Below, piece after piece: positions 20,035-30,426 of a stretch of DNA of 37,868 nt (the first letter of the stretch is position 1; each line of letters begins with the position of its first letter). The notes beneath the pieces were generated by a model. The model did no database searches. It was not told the origin of the DNA and saw only the letters and a program-made list of their open reading frames with translations. This DNA is from a bacterium HR30 (lineage in GTDB: Bacteria; Desulfobacterota; Binatia; HRBIN30): the NCBI GenBank assembly GCA_002898795.1, contig BEIG01000022.1, forward strand, positions 1 to 37,868, written 5' to 3'. A program made the translations under genes and the position numbers.

Positions 20035-22329
20035 ATGTCGTGGCGGCGTTGGGTCCTATATTGTCTCGTTTTCGCTTTCGTTTTGGGCCTCGTCGCTGGG
20101 CTCGTGCTAGTGGCGACGTCTCTCGCCAGCGTTCGAGATATTTCCGAGCGGTTCCGGAACCACACGTGGCGTATCGCTTCTAAGGTATATGCCGACTCGT
20201 ACCTCGTGTATCCCGGAATCGACGTGGTGAGCTCTGGACTTCGCAACCGGCTTTTAGAGCTCGGCTACGCGGAGGAGAGAGGGGAGCCAGACCGCCCGGG
20301 TACCTTCTCCACGCGCGAGGGCCAGGTCTGGGTCGTTTACCTGCGGTCTTTCTCCCCTTTTCGGGAGACCCCGCAGCGCATTCGTTTCGAGCTGCTCGGT
20401 ACGCAGCTTACCCGAATGACGGATATCGACTCGGGAGAGGAACTCCCCGCCATTGAATTGGAGCCGCCGCTCCTCTCAGGCTTGTACGCCGGGGAGTGGG
20501 AGGAGCGCCGCATCGTCAGCCTCGAGGAAGTTCCGCCCCTGTTGATCCACGCAATCCTGGATACCGAGGACCAGCGCTTTTTCCGGCACCACGGCGTAGA
20601 TCTCTACGGAATTCTCCGAGCCTTGTGGGCCAATTTGCGTGCTCGGCGCGTGGTGGAAGGCGGCAGCACACTGACCCAACAACTCATGAAGAATTACTTT
20701 CTGGACGACGAGCGGACCCTCCGGCGGAAAATGCAAGAAGCGCTCATGGCCTTCTTGGTGGAGCGCGAATTCTCGAAGGAAGAAATTCTCGAACACTACA
20801 TCAACGAAATCTACCTCGGGCAACGCGGCGCGCAGGCGATCCATGGCGTTTGGGAAGCCAGTCAATTTTACTTTGGCAAAACGCCCCAGGAACTTACCGT
20901 TGCCGAAATCGCACTCCTTGCCGGTTTGATTCGTGGGCCCAATCTCTACTCTCCCCACCGCGATCGCGATCGCGCTATTCGGCGCCGCAACCATGTCCTC
21001 AACCGGATGTTGCGTGCCGGGCACATCGATCGAGCGACGTACGAGAAGGCAGTGGCCGAACCACTGCGCCTTGCGCCGTACGTTTTACGTACACGAGACG
21101 CCCCGTACTTCTCCGATTTTGTCCGGCAACAACTCACCAAGCTTTACCCGCCCGAGATTTTGTTCCGCGAGGGATTGCGCGTGTTCACCACGTTGGACCT
21201 TCACCTTCAGCGCCTCGCAGAAGAAGCAGTATCCCGAGGTCTGGAGCGGCTGGAGCGCACTTACCCGCGACTTCAAAAGGCCGCGCAGGAAGGCGAAGCG
21301 GTCCAAGCCTGCCTCTTGGCCATTCAGCCGCAGACCGGTTTCCTTCGCGCAATGGTCGGAGGCCGAGATTACCGTACCTCCCAGTTCAACCGCTGCACTC
21401 AGGCGGAGCGGCAGCCTGGGTCCGTGTTCAAGCCCATCGTCTATGCAGCCGCGCTGCGAGCAACCCGCAACAAGGCAACCCCCTTGCTTCCCACAACTCC
21501 GCTCGAAGACGCGCCGTTTTCCTGGACCTACGACAACCAGAATTGGACCCCTTCTAATTACGACGACCGTTATCTCGGCCAGGTCACGATGCGGACAGCC
21601 TTAGAGCAGTCGCTCAATGCGGCCACCGCCCGCTTGGCTTTCCAAATCGGACTGCCAGAGATTCTAGCCACGGCACGCGATTTGGGCCTAACGAGCCCCC
21701 TGCCGCCTTATCCTTCCGTTGTGCTTGGATCCGCAGAAACAAGCCCTCTCGAAATCGCCGAAGCGTACGCCGTCTTCGCCAATGGAGGAGTGCGCACCCG
21801 CCCATTGGCATTGCGTCGAGTCACCGACCGCAGCGGCGTGTCCCTCGAGAGACAACCGATCGAGGTCGAAGCTGTATTACCGCCAGAAACTGCCTTCATG
21901 GTGACTCACATGCTTACTGGCGTCCTCGATCGCGGCACCGGAGCCCGTGCCCGGAAACTGGGCTTTACCCGCATGGCCGCGGGAAAAACTGGGACGACGA
22001 ATGACTACCAAGATGCCTGGTTCGTCGGTTACACTCCTGAGCTGCTGACCGTCGTTTGGGTTGGCTTCGACAGCCGACGCCCCCTCGGGCTTTCCGGCGC
22101 GCAAGGGGCACTTCCCGTCTGGGTAGAGTTCATGAGGCGCGCCACCAGCGGCCTCCCACCGAGTGAGTTCGTTCCTCCACCCACCGTTCGCCTTGTCCGC
22201 ATCGACCCCGCATCTGGAGAGCTAGCTACGGCAAATTGCCCCGAAACCCTCCTCGAAGCATTTTACACGGAACACGCTCCCACGCAGCCTTGCGCTTTGC
22301 ACGGGGCCCCCGACGCGAGTGTGCCGTGA
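20035..22329 (+). CDS. mrcB: Bifunctional peptidoglycan glycosyltransferase/transpeptidase (PBP1B-like)
   Basis: GT51 motifs ILDTEDQRFFRHHGVDLYGILRALWANLRARRVVEGGSTLTQQLMKNYFL; transpeptidase motifs RQPGSVFKP (SxxK) and AGKTGTTNDYQDAWFVGYTP; UB2H-like N-terminus. Confidence 0.95.
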   Translation: MSWRRWVLYCLVFAFVLGLVAGLVLVATSLASVRDISERFRNHTWRIASKVYADSYLVYPGIDVVSSGLRNRLLELGYAEERGEPDRPGTFSTREGQVWVVYLRSFSPFRETPQRIRFELLGTQLTRMTDIDSGEELPAIELEPPLLSGLYAGEWEERRIVSLEEVPPLLIHAILDTEDQRFFRHHGVDLYGILRALWANLRARRVVEGGSTLTQQLMKNYFLDDERTLRRKMQEALMAFLVEREFSKEEILEHYINEIYLGQRGAQAIHGVWEASQFYFGKTPQELTVAEIALLAGLIRGPNLYSPHRDRDRAIRRRNHVLNRMLRAGHIDRATYEKAVAEPLRLAPYVLRTRDAPYFSDFVRQQLTKLYPPEILFREGLRVFTTLDLHLQRLAEEAVSRGLERLERTYPRLQKAAQEGEAVQACLLAIQPQTGFLRAMVGGRDYRTSQFNRCTQAERQPGSVFKPIVYAAALRATRNKATPLLPTTPLEDAPFSWTYDNQNWTPSNYDDRYLGQVTMRTALEQSLNAATARLAFQIGLPEILATARDLGLTSPLPPYPSVVLGSAETSPLEIAEAYAVFANGGVRTRPLALRRVTDRSGVSLERQPIEVEAVLPPETAFMVTHMLTGVLDRGTGARARKLGFTRMAAGKTGTTNDYQDAWFVGYTPELLTVVWVGFDSRRPLGLSGAQGALPVWVEFMRRATSGLPPSEFVPPPTVRLVRIDPASGELATANCPETLLEAFYTEHAPTQPCALHGAPDASVP

Positions 22330-22357
22330 GCACCCGGCGGAAGCTGCCAGGTTCGCA

Positions 22358-24463
22358 TCAAGCCGGAGCCGAACCTGGAGACGCAGAACGTGCGTGCTCC
22401 GCCGCAGAGCGGCCACGCACCTCCGCCACGGTCGTGACAATATCTTCCACGATCTGCGTCAGCGTTGCTTGCCCTGGGGTATAAATCCGGGCTACGCCCG
22501 CACGCCGCAAGGCATCGTGATCTTGCTCGGGAATGATTCCCCCCACAAACACCGGCACATCGCTCAACCCTTTTTGGCGGAGCAACTCGACCACACGGGG
22601 TACGAGCGTAAGATGAGATCCCGAGTGAATCGAGAGGCCGACAGCGTCCACGTCTTCTTGAAGAGCTGACTCAGCAATTTGCTCCGGCGTCAGTCGAATA
22701 CCATCGTAAATGACTTCGATTCCGGCTTCTTTCGCGCGAACCGCAATTTGCTCGGCACCGTTCGAGTGCCCGTCGAGTCCGGGCTTGGCAATCAGCAAAC
22801 GCAGTGGGTGGCCAAGACTTTGGGCCACGCGTTGCGTGTGCGCCCGGAGCGCGGCCAGACGTTCTCCATCCGTCGCGAACGTTACCCCTTGCAAACCCGT
22901 CGGGGCACGGTACTCGCCAAACACTCTGCGCAACGTTGCCGCCCACTCTCCGGTGGTCACACCCGCATGAGCCGCGCGAATCGACGCCGGCATGATGTTC
23001 GTGCCATTTCGTGCCGCTTCTTCCAAAGCGCGCAAAGCCGCCTCGACTTCCGAGGCGTTTCGTCGCGACCGGAACGCGCGCAAGCGCTCGACTTGCCGCC
23101 TCTCGGCTTCTGGATCCACCACCAAAATGGCCTTTGCTCCGCCTCCCTCCAACAGCGGCGACGGTTCGTGTTCTGTAAACTTGTTCACTCCGACAACGAC
23201 AATCTCGCCCGACTCGATCTTGCGCTGCCGCTCGGCATGACTTGCCACCAGTGCTCGCTTCATGGTTTCAATGGCCGCGTTTGGATCACCAATCGCCAAA
23301 ATGCGTTCGAGCTCGGCACGAGCTGCTTCCATCAGCTCGGTGACTTTCCGTTCGATGACCACAGAGCCGGCGAAGATATCTTCGTCGTACTCGAGCAAGT
23401 CCGTCTCGTAGGCCAGCACTTGCTGCATTCGGAGCGACCACTGTTGGTCCCACGGCCTTGGCAACCCCAGCGCCTCGTTCCACGCCGGCAACTGAATCGA
23501 GCGGGCCCGAGCTTCTTTTGAGAGGGTGACCGCTAGCATCTCTAAGACGATCCGCTGTACGTTGTTTTCCGGCTGTTGAGCCGTGAGGCCGAGCGAGTTT
23601 ACCTGTACCCCGTAGCGAAAGCGGCGCTTGGTCGGATCTTCCACACCGTAGCGCTGCCTTGTCAGCTCGTCCCACAGACGGGTGAACGCCTTGAGCTTGC
23701 ACATCTCCTCGATGAAGCGGATACCAGCGTTGACGAAAAACGACATGGCGCCAATCACGTCCGGCATGGAAACACCTGGCCGCTGGCGCACTCGGTCAAG
23801 CACGGTACACGCGTTCGCCAGGGTAAACGCAATTTCCTGTACCGGTGTCGCACCGGCCTCCTGGAGGTGGTAGCTGCATACATTCATCGGGTTCCATTTC
23901 GGAATGTGTTGCACCGTGTACTCGATCACGTCCACGGTCAGACGCAGCGACGGCTCGGGCGGAAAAGCGTACGTTCCACGCGCCAAGAACTCTTTCAGGA
24001 TGTCGTTCTGGGTGGTACCCCGCAACACGCGCGGGTCAGCGCCTTGACGCTCCGCGACCGCCACGTACAGCGCCAGCAACCAAGCAGCCGTGGCGTTGAT
24101 CGTCATAGACGTGTTCATCTTCGCCACGGGAATTTGGTCGAAGAGGAGCTCCATATCCTCGATATGACAAATCGGCACACCAACTTTACCGACCTCGCCT
24201 GCCGCCATCGGGTGGTCGGAATCGTATCCTGTCTGCGTCGGCAGGTCGAAGGCAATGCTCAGACCCGTTTGCCCCTTTGCCAAGTTACGCCGAAACAGCT
24301 CATTGGCAGCACGCGGGTCCGTGTGGCCGGCATAGGTCCGCATTAACCAGGGTTCTTCTCGTCGAGCCATAGTGCGTAGCTTATCAAGCGGGTTGTTCAT
24401 GCGGCAAGCAGGAAGCAATTCTCGAATCGAGGCTGACGCCGCGGTCACGCCCCCACATGCCAT
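22358..24463 (-). CDS. B12-dependent acyl-CoA mutase, ethylmalonyl-CoA mutase (MeaA/Ecm)-like
   Basis: EEPWLMRTYAGHTDPRAANELFRRNLAKGQTGLSIAFDLPTQTGYDSDHPMAAGEVGKVGVPICHIEDMELLFDQIPVAKMNTSMTINATAAWLLALYVAVAERQGA; C-terminal B12 domain LDGHSNGAEQIA...VGLSIHSGSHL...VFVGGIIPEQD. Start may be 24463, 24400 or 24370. Confidence 0.85.
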   Translation of the reverse strand: MACGGVTAASASIRELLPACRMNNPLDKLRTMARREEPWLMRTYAGHTDPRAANELFRRNLAKGQTGLSIAFDLPTQTGYDSDHPMAAGEVGKVGVPICHIEDMELLFDQIPVAKMNTSMTINATAAWLLALYVAVAERQGADPRVLRGTTQNDILKEFLARGTYAFPPEPSLRLTVDVIEYTVQHIPKWNPMNVCSYHLQEAGATPVQEIAFTLANACTVLDRVRQRPGVSMPDVIGAMSFFVNAGIRFIEEMCKLKAFTRLWDELTRQRYGVEDPTKRRFRYGVQVNSLGLTAQQPENNVQRIVLEMLAVTLSKEARARSIQLPAWNEALGLPRPWDQQWSLRMQQVLAYETDLLEYDEDIFAGSVVIERKVTELMEAARAELERILAIGDPNAAIETMKRALVASHAERQRKIESGEIVVVGVNKFTEHEPSPLLEGGGAKAILVVDPEAERRQVERLRAFRSRRNASEVEAALRALEEAARNGTNIMPASIRAAHAGVTTGEWAATLRRVFGEYRAPTGLQGVTFATDGERLAALRAHTQRVAQSLGHPLRLLIAKPGLDGHSNGAEQIAVRAKEAGIEVIYDGIRLTPEQIAESALQEDVDAVGLSIHSGSHLTLVPRVVELLRQKGLSDVPVFVGGIIPEQDHDALRRAGVARIYTPGQATLTQIVEDIVTTVAEVRGRSAAEHARSASPGSAPA

Positions 24464-24584
24464 AGACGAGGTGCATGCACGAGCGAGAAAAGACCCACGG
24501 GTGTGCAGTCATTGCCGCTGGTCAAGCATAGGGCCACGACGCCGCGGGCCAACTTGGCTGCTGCCCTGACAACCGCGGGCGCAC

Positions 24585-24632
24585 CCCTCACCCGCTCATC
24601 CGGCTCACCCCCTGCCACGGGGAGAGGGTGAG
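24585..24632. repeat. REP-like GC-rich intergenic palindrome
   Basis: CCCTCACCCGCTCATCCGGCTCACCCCCTGCCACGGGGAGAGGGTGAG: CTCACCC pairs with GGGTGAG and CCCC with GGGG, between the mutase and the FG-GAP gene. Confidence 0.5.
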
Positions 24633-24753
24633 ATTCCGCGCCATGCCCACCAAAACGCCAATCGCTGACTGCAGTCGAGGATTGTTTCCGACCAGGCAAC
24701 TGTTCGTATCCTGGCAATGTCGGTCATCCTCATTCGCCACAGCATCGGCACGT

Positions 24754-27117
24754 TCACCGAGTAGTGATTCTCCCTCGAGATCGCAGCAACGCGCCCAAAC
24801 CAAGCAACGCCAACGTGGCAACCGCGAGTCCCATCCACCGATCCTGACCCACTGGCACCGGTGCCACGCACCGGGTACTTGTGGCGCAACTTCGGTCGGC
24901 ACAGTCGACCAAGCCGTTTCCGTCGTTGTCGAAGCCGTCGCTACACGCGAAGTCGCCCGCTTCGTTCTCGAACTGGGAAAATGTTGGCGTCACTGTCGGT
25001 GTGTTCGTCGGCGTAACCGTGTTCGTTGGCGTAGCCGTGTTCGTTGGTGTGGCCGTGCTCGTTGGTGTGGCCGTGTCCGTGGGGCTGGCCATGTTCGTGG
25101 GGCTGGGCGTCGGGGTCTCTGTGGGCATGAAGGTGGCAGTCGGAGTTGGTGAAGCCTCTTGCGCCGTTTCGAACGCAAAGACGTATGCTGAACCCTGGTC
25201 CTCTGGATTAATATCGTCCCGGTCCGCTCCACCAACGATCGTACCACCGTCAATGCCCACCGCTCGACCCAAGCCGTCGCCTGCAGCCCCGTCTGCGGCA
25301 GAAAGTTTCACCGTCTCGCTCAGCGACCCCGCCCAACCACCGCCCGGCTTGCCGAACACGTACAGCGCTCCCTGAGCCGCATTGGTGCCAACGTCGGCAC
25401 CCGAAGCCCCTACGACCACTGTGTCTGAAGAGATCCCGACCGAACTACCAAAGCTAAATACGGTTGCGCTGTCAGACGCGGTGAGAGTGGCATTCTCGAA
25501 GAACGAGCCCGAGGGGGTCCAACCCCCACTGGGTTCAACGTATGCGTACGTCTTCCCTCGACCCCCTGTTGACAAAAGCTCGTTACTCGCACCCACAACC
25601 ACGGTCCCACCAGATATCGCTACGGCAACACCAAAGAAGTCACCGGTATGGCACGTCGCCTGCAGTAGCTTTGCTGTTTGATTCAACGTTCCCGCCCAAC
25701 CCGTGATTGGCTTCACAAATACGTACGCCTTCCCCGCGTCGAAACAAGAGTCGCGGTCCGCGAACGGGGCGCCAGCCACCACCTGGTCGCCGGAAATCGC
25801 AACCGCACTCCCCAACTCATCGTCTTCTGCGCCGTCGGATGCCACAAGTTTGGCGGTATGCGCTAACGCGCCCGCCCAGCCGGCAGCGGGCTTCACAAAA
25901 ACATAAGCGGCTCCCTTATCGTTGGAAAAACTCAACGGGGCGCCCACCACGACCACATCGCCCGAGATTCCGACAGAGTTTCCAAACCAATCCCCTGCTT
26001 GGCCGTCACCAGCAATCAGTTTTGCGTTTTGCGAAATCGTTCCCGCCCACCCCGCGGCGGGTTTTACGAACACGTACGCGGCACCTCGGTTGGAGTTCCC
26101 GCTTGTATCGTGCGTTGGTGCGCCAACCACAATCACATTCCCATCAATCGCCACGGAGTCACCAAATTGGTCCCCCACGTCACCATCCGACGGGTTTAGC
26201 GTTGCGCTCTCGGTCATATCGGCCCAGCCACTACTTGGCTTGACGAACACATAGGCTCGGCCGGCGCTCCCCGAGAAAGGTTTGGGTGCACCTACCACAA
26301 TCACGTCACCAGAGACGGCAGCGGCCGTACCAAAAAAATCCGACTCGCCGCCATCCGACGCTGTTAACTTGGCTTTTTGCACCCAGGGATCGATCGTAAT
26401 TGGGTACACTGCCTCGCGGTGATCAACCTCGATCGTGAGCTTGCCCTCGGCGACTTCAAAGTGTGCAGGCAAGCCCAAACCCCGAGCATCCCAGGCCGTG
26501 AGCCCACGATATGCCAGCACTGGTCCAGCTCCTGCCTGCCGCCACAGCAGGGAGCGACGGTCTGCTTGAACGACAGGCTGGAGCGTGCCCGCGTATTGCA
26601 ACTCGACCCGCAGTACCTCACCGGCACGATCTGCACCTTCCGGCCCCGTGATGGTGAAGCCCTGCTGTAGTCCAATAGGGCTGTTGACCCACCACTCAGT
26701 CACTGTGCCGCAACGAAATTCAAGGTAATTCCCATCCACCTTGGGTTTTACGTGCACTTGGTGCGGTTCTTCCGGGGATAAGCCCCGGTGTCTGCAGCCT
26801 GGGCGCCGCAGTACTAGTGCGTCGCCGCCGTAAATCACTTGCACCGCGTCGCCGTCGAACACCGCCTGCAACCCATGGCGCTCGTTCTGGGCGATCACGC
26901 GGTCGCCCGAGACGTCCGTCTTCACGTGGTACGGTCGCAGGCTCCGCCCCAAGGCCCGTGCAATTGCAGGCCATGCTTGTGGGGGGAGGTTCCTGGTCGG
27001 CCTCGGTGAAGCCTCTATTCCCGCAGCAGTTACCGTGGACGTGCTCGGAACAACACTCCCTGCGCAGACAACCGCCGCGGCTCGTACGATGAACGCAACC
27101 AGCTGAGCTAGACGCAT
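24754..27117 (-). CDS. Secreted FG-GAP (integrin-like beta-propeller) repeat protein with Thr/Pro linker and C-terminal membrane anchor
   Basis: About seven repeats of the form KLxASDGxxxDxFGxxVxISGDxVVVGAPxxxxxxGxAYVFVKPxxGWAG, then (TPTNTA)n linker, [21 protein letters not shown], then TM helix [23 protein letters not shown]. Confidence 0.9.
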   Translation of the reverse strand: MRLAQLVAFIVRAAAVVCAGSVVPSTSTVTAAGIEASPRPTRNLPPQAWPAIARALGRSLRPYHVKTDVSGDRVIAQNERHGLQAVFDGDAVQVIYGGDALVLRRPGCRHRGLSPEEPHQVHVKPKVDGNYLEFRCGTVTEWWVNSPIGLQQGFTITGPEGADRAGEVLRVELQYAGTLQPVVQADRRSLLWRQAGAGPVLAYRGLTAWDARGLGLPAHFEVAEGKLTIEVDHREAVYPITIDPWVQKAKLTASDGGESDFFGTAAAVSGDVIVVGAPKPFSGSAGRAYVFVKPSSGWADMTESATLNPSDGDVGDQFGDSVAIDGNVIVVGAPTHDTSGNSNRGAAYVFVKPAAGWAGTISQNAKLIAGDGQAGDWFGNSVGISGDVVVVGAPLSFSNDKGAAYVFVKPAAGWAGALAHTAKLVASDGAEDDELGSAVAISGDQVVAGAPFADRDSCFDAGKAYVFVKPITGWAGTLNQTAKLLQATCHTGDFFGVAVAISGGTVVVGASNELLSTGGRGKTYAYVEPSGGWTPSGSFFENATLTASDSATVFSFGSSVGISSDTVVVGASGADVGTNAAQGALYVFGKPGGGWAGSLSETVKLSAADGAAGDGLGRAVGIDGGTIVGGADRDDINPEDQGSAYVFAFETAQEASPTPTATFMPTETPTPSPTNMASPTDTATPTSTATPTNTATPTNTVTPTNTPTVTPTFSQFENEAGDFACSDGFDNDGNGLVDCADRSCATSTRCVAPVPVGQDRWMGLAVATLALLGLGALLRSRGRITTR
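25001..25105. repeat. 18-bp minisatellite inside the FG-GAP gene
   Basis: Plus-strand units gtgttcgtcggcgtaacc / gtgttcgttggcgtagcc / gtgttcgttggtgtggcc / gtgctcgttggtgtggcc / gtgtccgtggggctggcc plus a partial unit. Encodes (TPTNTA)n on the minus strand. Confidence 0.9.
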
Positions 27118-27686
27118 GGCTTGACCTCCTCTCGACTCGAAGCGGCGAAGCCGATGCGTCTAAACCGAGCCCACAGAGACTCACCGCCTCGCGTCCGCAA
27201 TGCCGAACGCGAAAATGTTCTCTGCTTTGCTTTCCAAAAGAACTGGGTCTTCACTACTGCCCTCGCTCGCGAGGAGTCAAGTGGCAAGTGACGAGCTGCA
27301 GCAACCCGTGACGCAACGATTCAGGAAGCCCACTTTCCGGCAATCGCTCTCCCCCCGGGGTCGAAATGTCTGTGGGGCGTCCGGGAGCGCAAGCCAGCCG
27401 AATTGGTTTTGGGTCCGGGGGGCGACGTGCGAACCCTGAGAGGCTGAGTTCTACGTCGCGGGCGTGACCTCGTTCGCAGCAGTCGCTCTTCCATCGGAGC
27501 CCGCAAAGAACGGAGGAGGCCACGCCGACGCAAACTCTACGGTGGAAAAGTCTCGAGGCCAGTGGGCGAGGTGCAAGCGACTTGCGTGCGATGGTTGTCC
27601 CGGTAACATTCCAGACCTTGTCACGAAACGACAAACATGCCACTAACCTAGGACTTTTTGAACTCCGTCTTCGGGGGATATTGCTC

Positions 27687-28994
27687 ATGATTCCGATTCA
27701 GAAAGTTGTGGTTCTCGGCGCTAACGGCACGATGGGTGCAGGAAGTGGTGAAGTGTTCGCTGCTGGTGGGTGCGACGTGGTTTTTCTGGCGCGCACCATC
27801 GAAAAGGCGCACGAAGGTCTTGTGGCCGCCCAAAACATGGCAAAGTCCGTCCGCATCGCCGACCGGATTTCTCTGGGCACTTACGACCAGGATCTTGAAG
27901 AAGCAGTGGCCAAAGCCGATTTGATCTTCGAGGCGTTGGCCGAGGATATCGAGCTCAAAAAGTCTTTTTTCGCCAAGGTGGACAAACACCGCCGCCCCGA
28001 GTCGATCGTCGCCACGGTGTCTTCTGGCTTATCGATCGCCGAGATGGCCTTGGGCCGCAGCGAAAGTTTCCGCCGGAATTTCCTCGGCATTCATTTGTTC
28101 AACCCGCCCAACGTGATCGTCGGCACCGAGGTCATCCCGCACGAGGGAACCGACCCGCAGTTGGTGCGTGAAATGGTGCAGTTGTTGGAGCGTCGCTTCG
28201 GGCGTGTTGCCATCGTAGCTGCCGACAAACCGGCCTTCGCCGGGAATCGTGTCGGGTTTAAGGTTCTCAACGAGGTCGCCATCCTCGCCGAGGAGCATGG
28301 CGTGGCGTTTATGGACTACCTCATCGGGCCGTATACCGGGCGCGCCATGTCGCCGCTGGCTACGATCGACTTAGTCGGCTGGGACGTGCACAAGGCGATC
28401 GTCGACAACGTGTACGCGCACACAAAAGACGAAGCCCATGAAGCCTTCCGCTTGCCAGCGTACATGGAGGAGCTGATTGGGCGCGGCCACTTGGGCAACA
28501 AAACGCCGCAGTTCGGAGGATTCTACCGGCGAGTGAAAGAAGGCAATCAAACGGTGCAGCTCGTGCTCGACCCGAAAACCGGTGCTTACAAGGACTTGCG
28601 CGAAGCGGCCGTGCGCAAACTCCCGTGGCTCGAGAAAATTCGCGACTTGCACCATGTTGGCCGCTACCGCGAGGCCCTACAGCAGTTCCTTTCTGCGGAA
28701 GGGCCCGAGGCCGACTTAGCCCGCAAAGTCGTGTTCGGGTACATCAGTTACGCGCTGAATCGGGTCGGAGAAAAAGAGGTCGTGCGCGAAGTGCGAGACA
28801 TCGATCGCATCATGGGCTTCGGTTTCAACTGGGCGCCGCCTTCGGTGCTCATTGACATTTTCGGACCCGAGGAAACCATCCGGCAACTGGAGCGCTACAA
28901 GTTGCCTGTCCCTGCCATCCTGCGCACCGTCTCACCGGGTCAGAAGTTGTTCCGCGAACCCCACGTGAACATCGGGCGGTTCTTTGCGGCGTAG
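27687..28994 (+). CDS. 3-hydroxyacyl-CoA dehydrogenase (FadB-type HAD domain without crotonase part)
   Basis: MIPIQKVVVLGANGTMGAGSGEVFAAGGCDVVFLAR (Rossmann), DLIFEALAEDIELKKSFFAKVD, FLGIHLFNPPNVIVGTEVIP, DKPAFAGNRVGFKVLNEVAILAEE. Start at ATG 27687 rather than the track start. Confidence 0.93.
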   Translation: MIPIQKVVVLGANGTMGAGSGEVFAAGGCDVVFLARTIEKAHEGLVAAQNMAKSVRIADRISLGTYDQDLEEAVAKADLIFEALAEDIELKKSFFAKVDKHRRPESIVATVSSGLSIAEMALGRSESFRRNFLGIHLFNPPNVIVGTEVIPHEGTDPQLVREMVQLLERRFGRVAIVAADKPAFAGNRVGFKVLNEVAILAEEHGVAFMDYLIGPYTGRAMSPLATIDLVGWDVHKAIVDNVYAHTKDEAHEAFRLPAYMEELIGRGHLGNKTPQFGGFYRRVKEGNQTVQLVLDPKTGAYKDLREAAVRKLPWLEKIRDLHHVGRYREALQQFLSAEGPEADLARKVVFGYISYALNRVGEKEVVREVRDIDRIMGFGFNWAPPSVLIDIFGPEETIRQLERYKLPVPAILRTVSPGQKLFREPHVNIGRFFAA

Positions 28995-29066
28995 CGCTGC
29001 CTGGTTGCAGAAGCGCCGGTGCTGATGATACGTTGCGTGAGAACCCGACAAACTTCGTAGGAGGGA

Positions 29067-30302
29067 ATGATGGCAGCTCCCGTTTACATCTTGGGAGGAT
29101 ATCAAACTGATTTTGCAAGGAACTGGAAAAAGGAAAACAAGCACATCGTGGCGATGATCCGGGAGGCTGTAGAGGGTGGACTGGAGGCGACAGGCATCGA
29201 CCCGAGGGAAATCCAAGTCGGACATGTAGGTAACTTCGCCGCCGAACTTTACGCCATGCAGGGGCACCTGGGAGCATTCCTGGTCGATGTGGACCCTGCA
29301 TTTTCCGGACTACCCACGGCGCGACATGAGGCGGCGTGTGCGTCGGGGAGCATTGCCATCCTAGCCGCCTCGGCAGAAATCGAGGCGGGCCGGTATGACC
29401 TCGCCCTCGTGGTCGGGGTGGAACAAATGAAAACCGTGGACCCGGCAAAGGGGGGAGAATTTCTGGGGACTGCAGCCTGGTACGAACGGGAAGCCAAAGG
29501 AATCGAGTTTCCGTTCCCCAAGCTGTTTGGCCGCTTAGGTGACGAGTACGACCGCCGTTATGGTCTCAAGGACGAGCACCTGGCCCATATCTCTGCCATC
29601 AACTATTCGAATGCCAAACGAAACCCACTGGCACAGACGCGCAACTGGTACATGACGGAAGACCAGGCCCGTTCTGTGGATAAGTTCAACACGGTCATTG
29701 GTGGGCGAATCAAAATCTCCGATTGCTCTCAGGTGACGGACGGGGCGGTTTCCTTGTTCCTCGCCTCGGAAAAAGCGGCGGCCGCCTATGCCAAAAAGCG
29801 GGGCATTGCACTGGAGAGTATTCCTCGCCTGCTCGGCTGGGGACATCGCACCGCGCCCATTGAATTCGACACCAAGATTGCCGAAAGCCGCAACAACCCC
29901 TACGTGCTACCGCATACGCGCCAAGCGATTCTGGACGCTTTCCGCCGAGCCGGAATCCCCGATGTTTGGGCGGTGCAGGCAATCGAAACCCACGACTGTT
30001 TTACCACGTCGGAGTATATGGCCATCGATCACTTCGGGATCACCAAACCAGGCGAGTCGTGGAAAGCGATCGAGGACGGCACGATCGAGATGGGAGGGAA
30101 GCTCCCAATTAACCCAAGCGGCGGCCTGATTGGCTGTGGTCACCCTGTTGGCGCCACGGGCGTGCGACAAGTACTGGATGCCTACAAGCAGGTAACTGGC
30201 CAGTGTGGCGACTATCAGGTGGAAAATGCAAAGCGCGTGGCCACGCTGAATATCGGTGGTAGTGGGACGACGAGCGTATCTTTCGTGGTTGGCTTTGCCT
30301 GA
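29067..30302 (+). CDS. Acetyl-CoA acetyltransferase / SCP2-type thiolase
   Basis: [95 protein letters not shown]. Confidence 0.94.
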   Translation: MMAAPVYILGGYQTDFARNWKKENKHIVAMIREAVEGGLEATGIDPREIQVGHVGNFAAELYAMQGHLGAFLVDVDPAFSGLPTARHEAACASGSIAILAASAEIEAGRYDLALVVGVEQMKTVDPAKGGEFLGTAAWYEREAKGIEFPFPKLFGRLGDEYDRRYGLKDEHLAHISAINYSNAKRNPLAQTRNWYMTEDQARSVDKFNTVIGGRIKISDCSQVTDGAVSLFLASEKAAAAYAKKRGIALESIPRLLGWGHRTAPIEFDTKIAESRNNPYVLPHTRQAILDAFRRAGIPDVWAVQAIETHDCFTTSEYMAIDHFGITKPGESWKAIEDGTIEMGGKLPINPSGGLIGCGHPVGATGVRQVLDAYKQVTGQCGDYQVENAKRVATLNIGGSGTTSVSFVVGFA

Positions 30303-30426
30303 TCCGGCTTAGCGCTGCCGCCTGGGCCCGAATAGTGAGCCTCGGGCTTGGGGGCACGTAACGGCGCATGCGTTCTTCAGGTCGACTCAAAGTTTTTCTT
30401 TCACTGGCGCCCGTATCGAACTCGTT

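Noticed and set aside
22679-24346. Long plus-strand ORFs (280 aa and 256 aa) antisense to the mutase
   Set aside because: Antisense shadows of a high-GC, strongly conserved mutase gene; translations resemble no protein.
24990-25253. Arg/Thr/Pro-rich ORF over the minisatellite
   Set aside because: Low-complexity shadow frame of the (TPTNTA)n linker in the FG-GAP gene.
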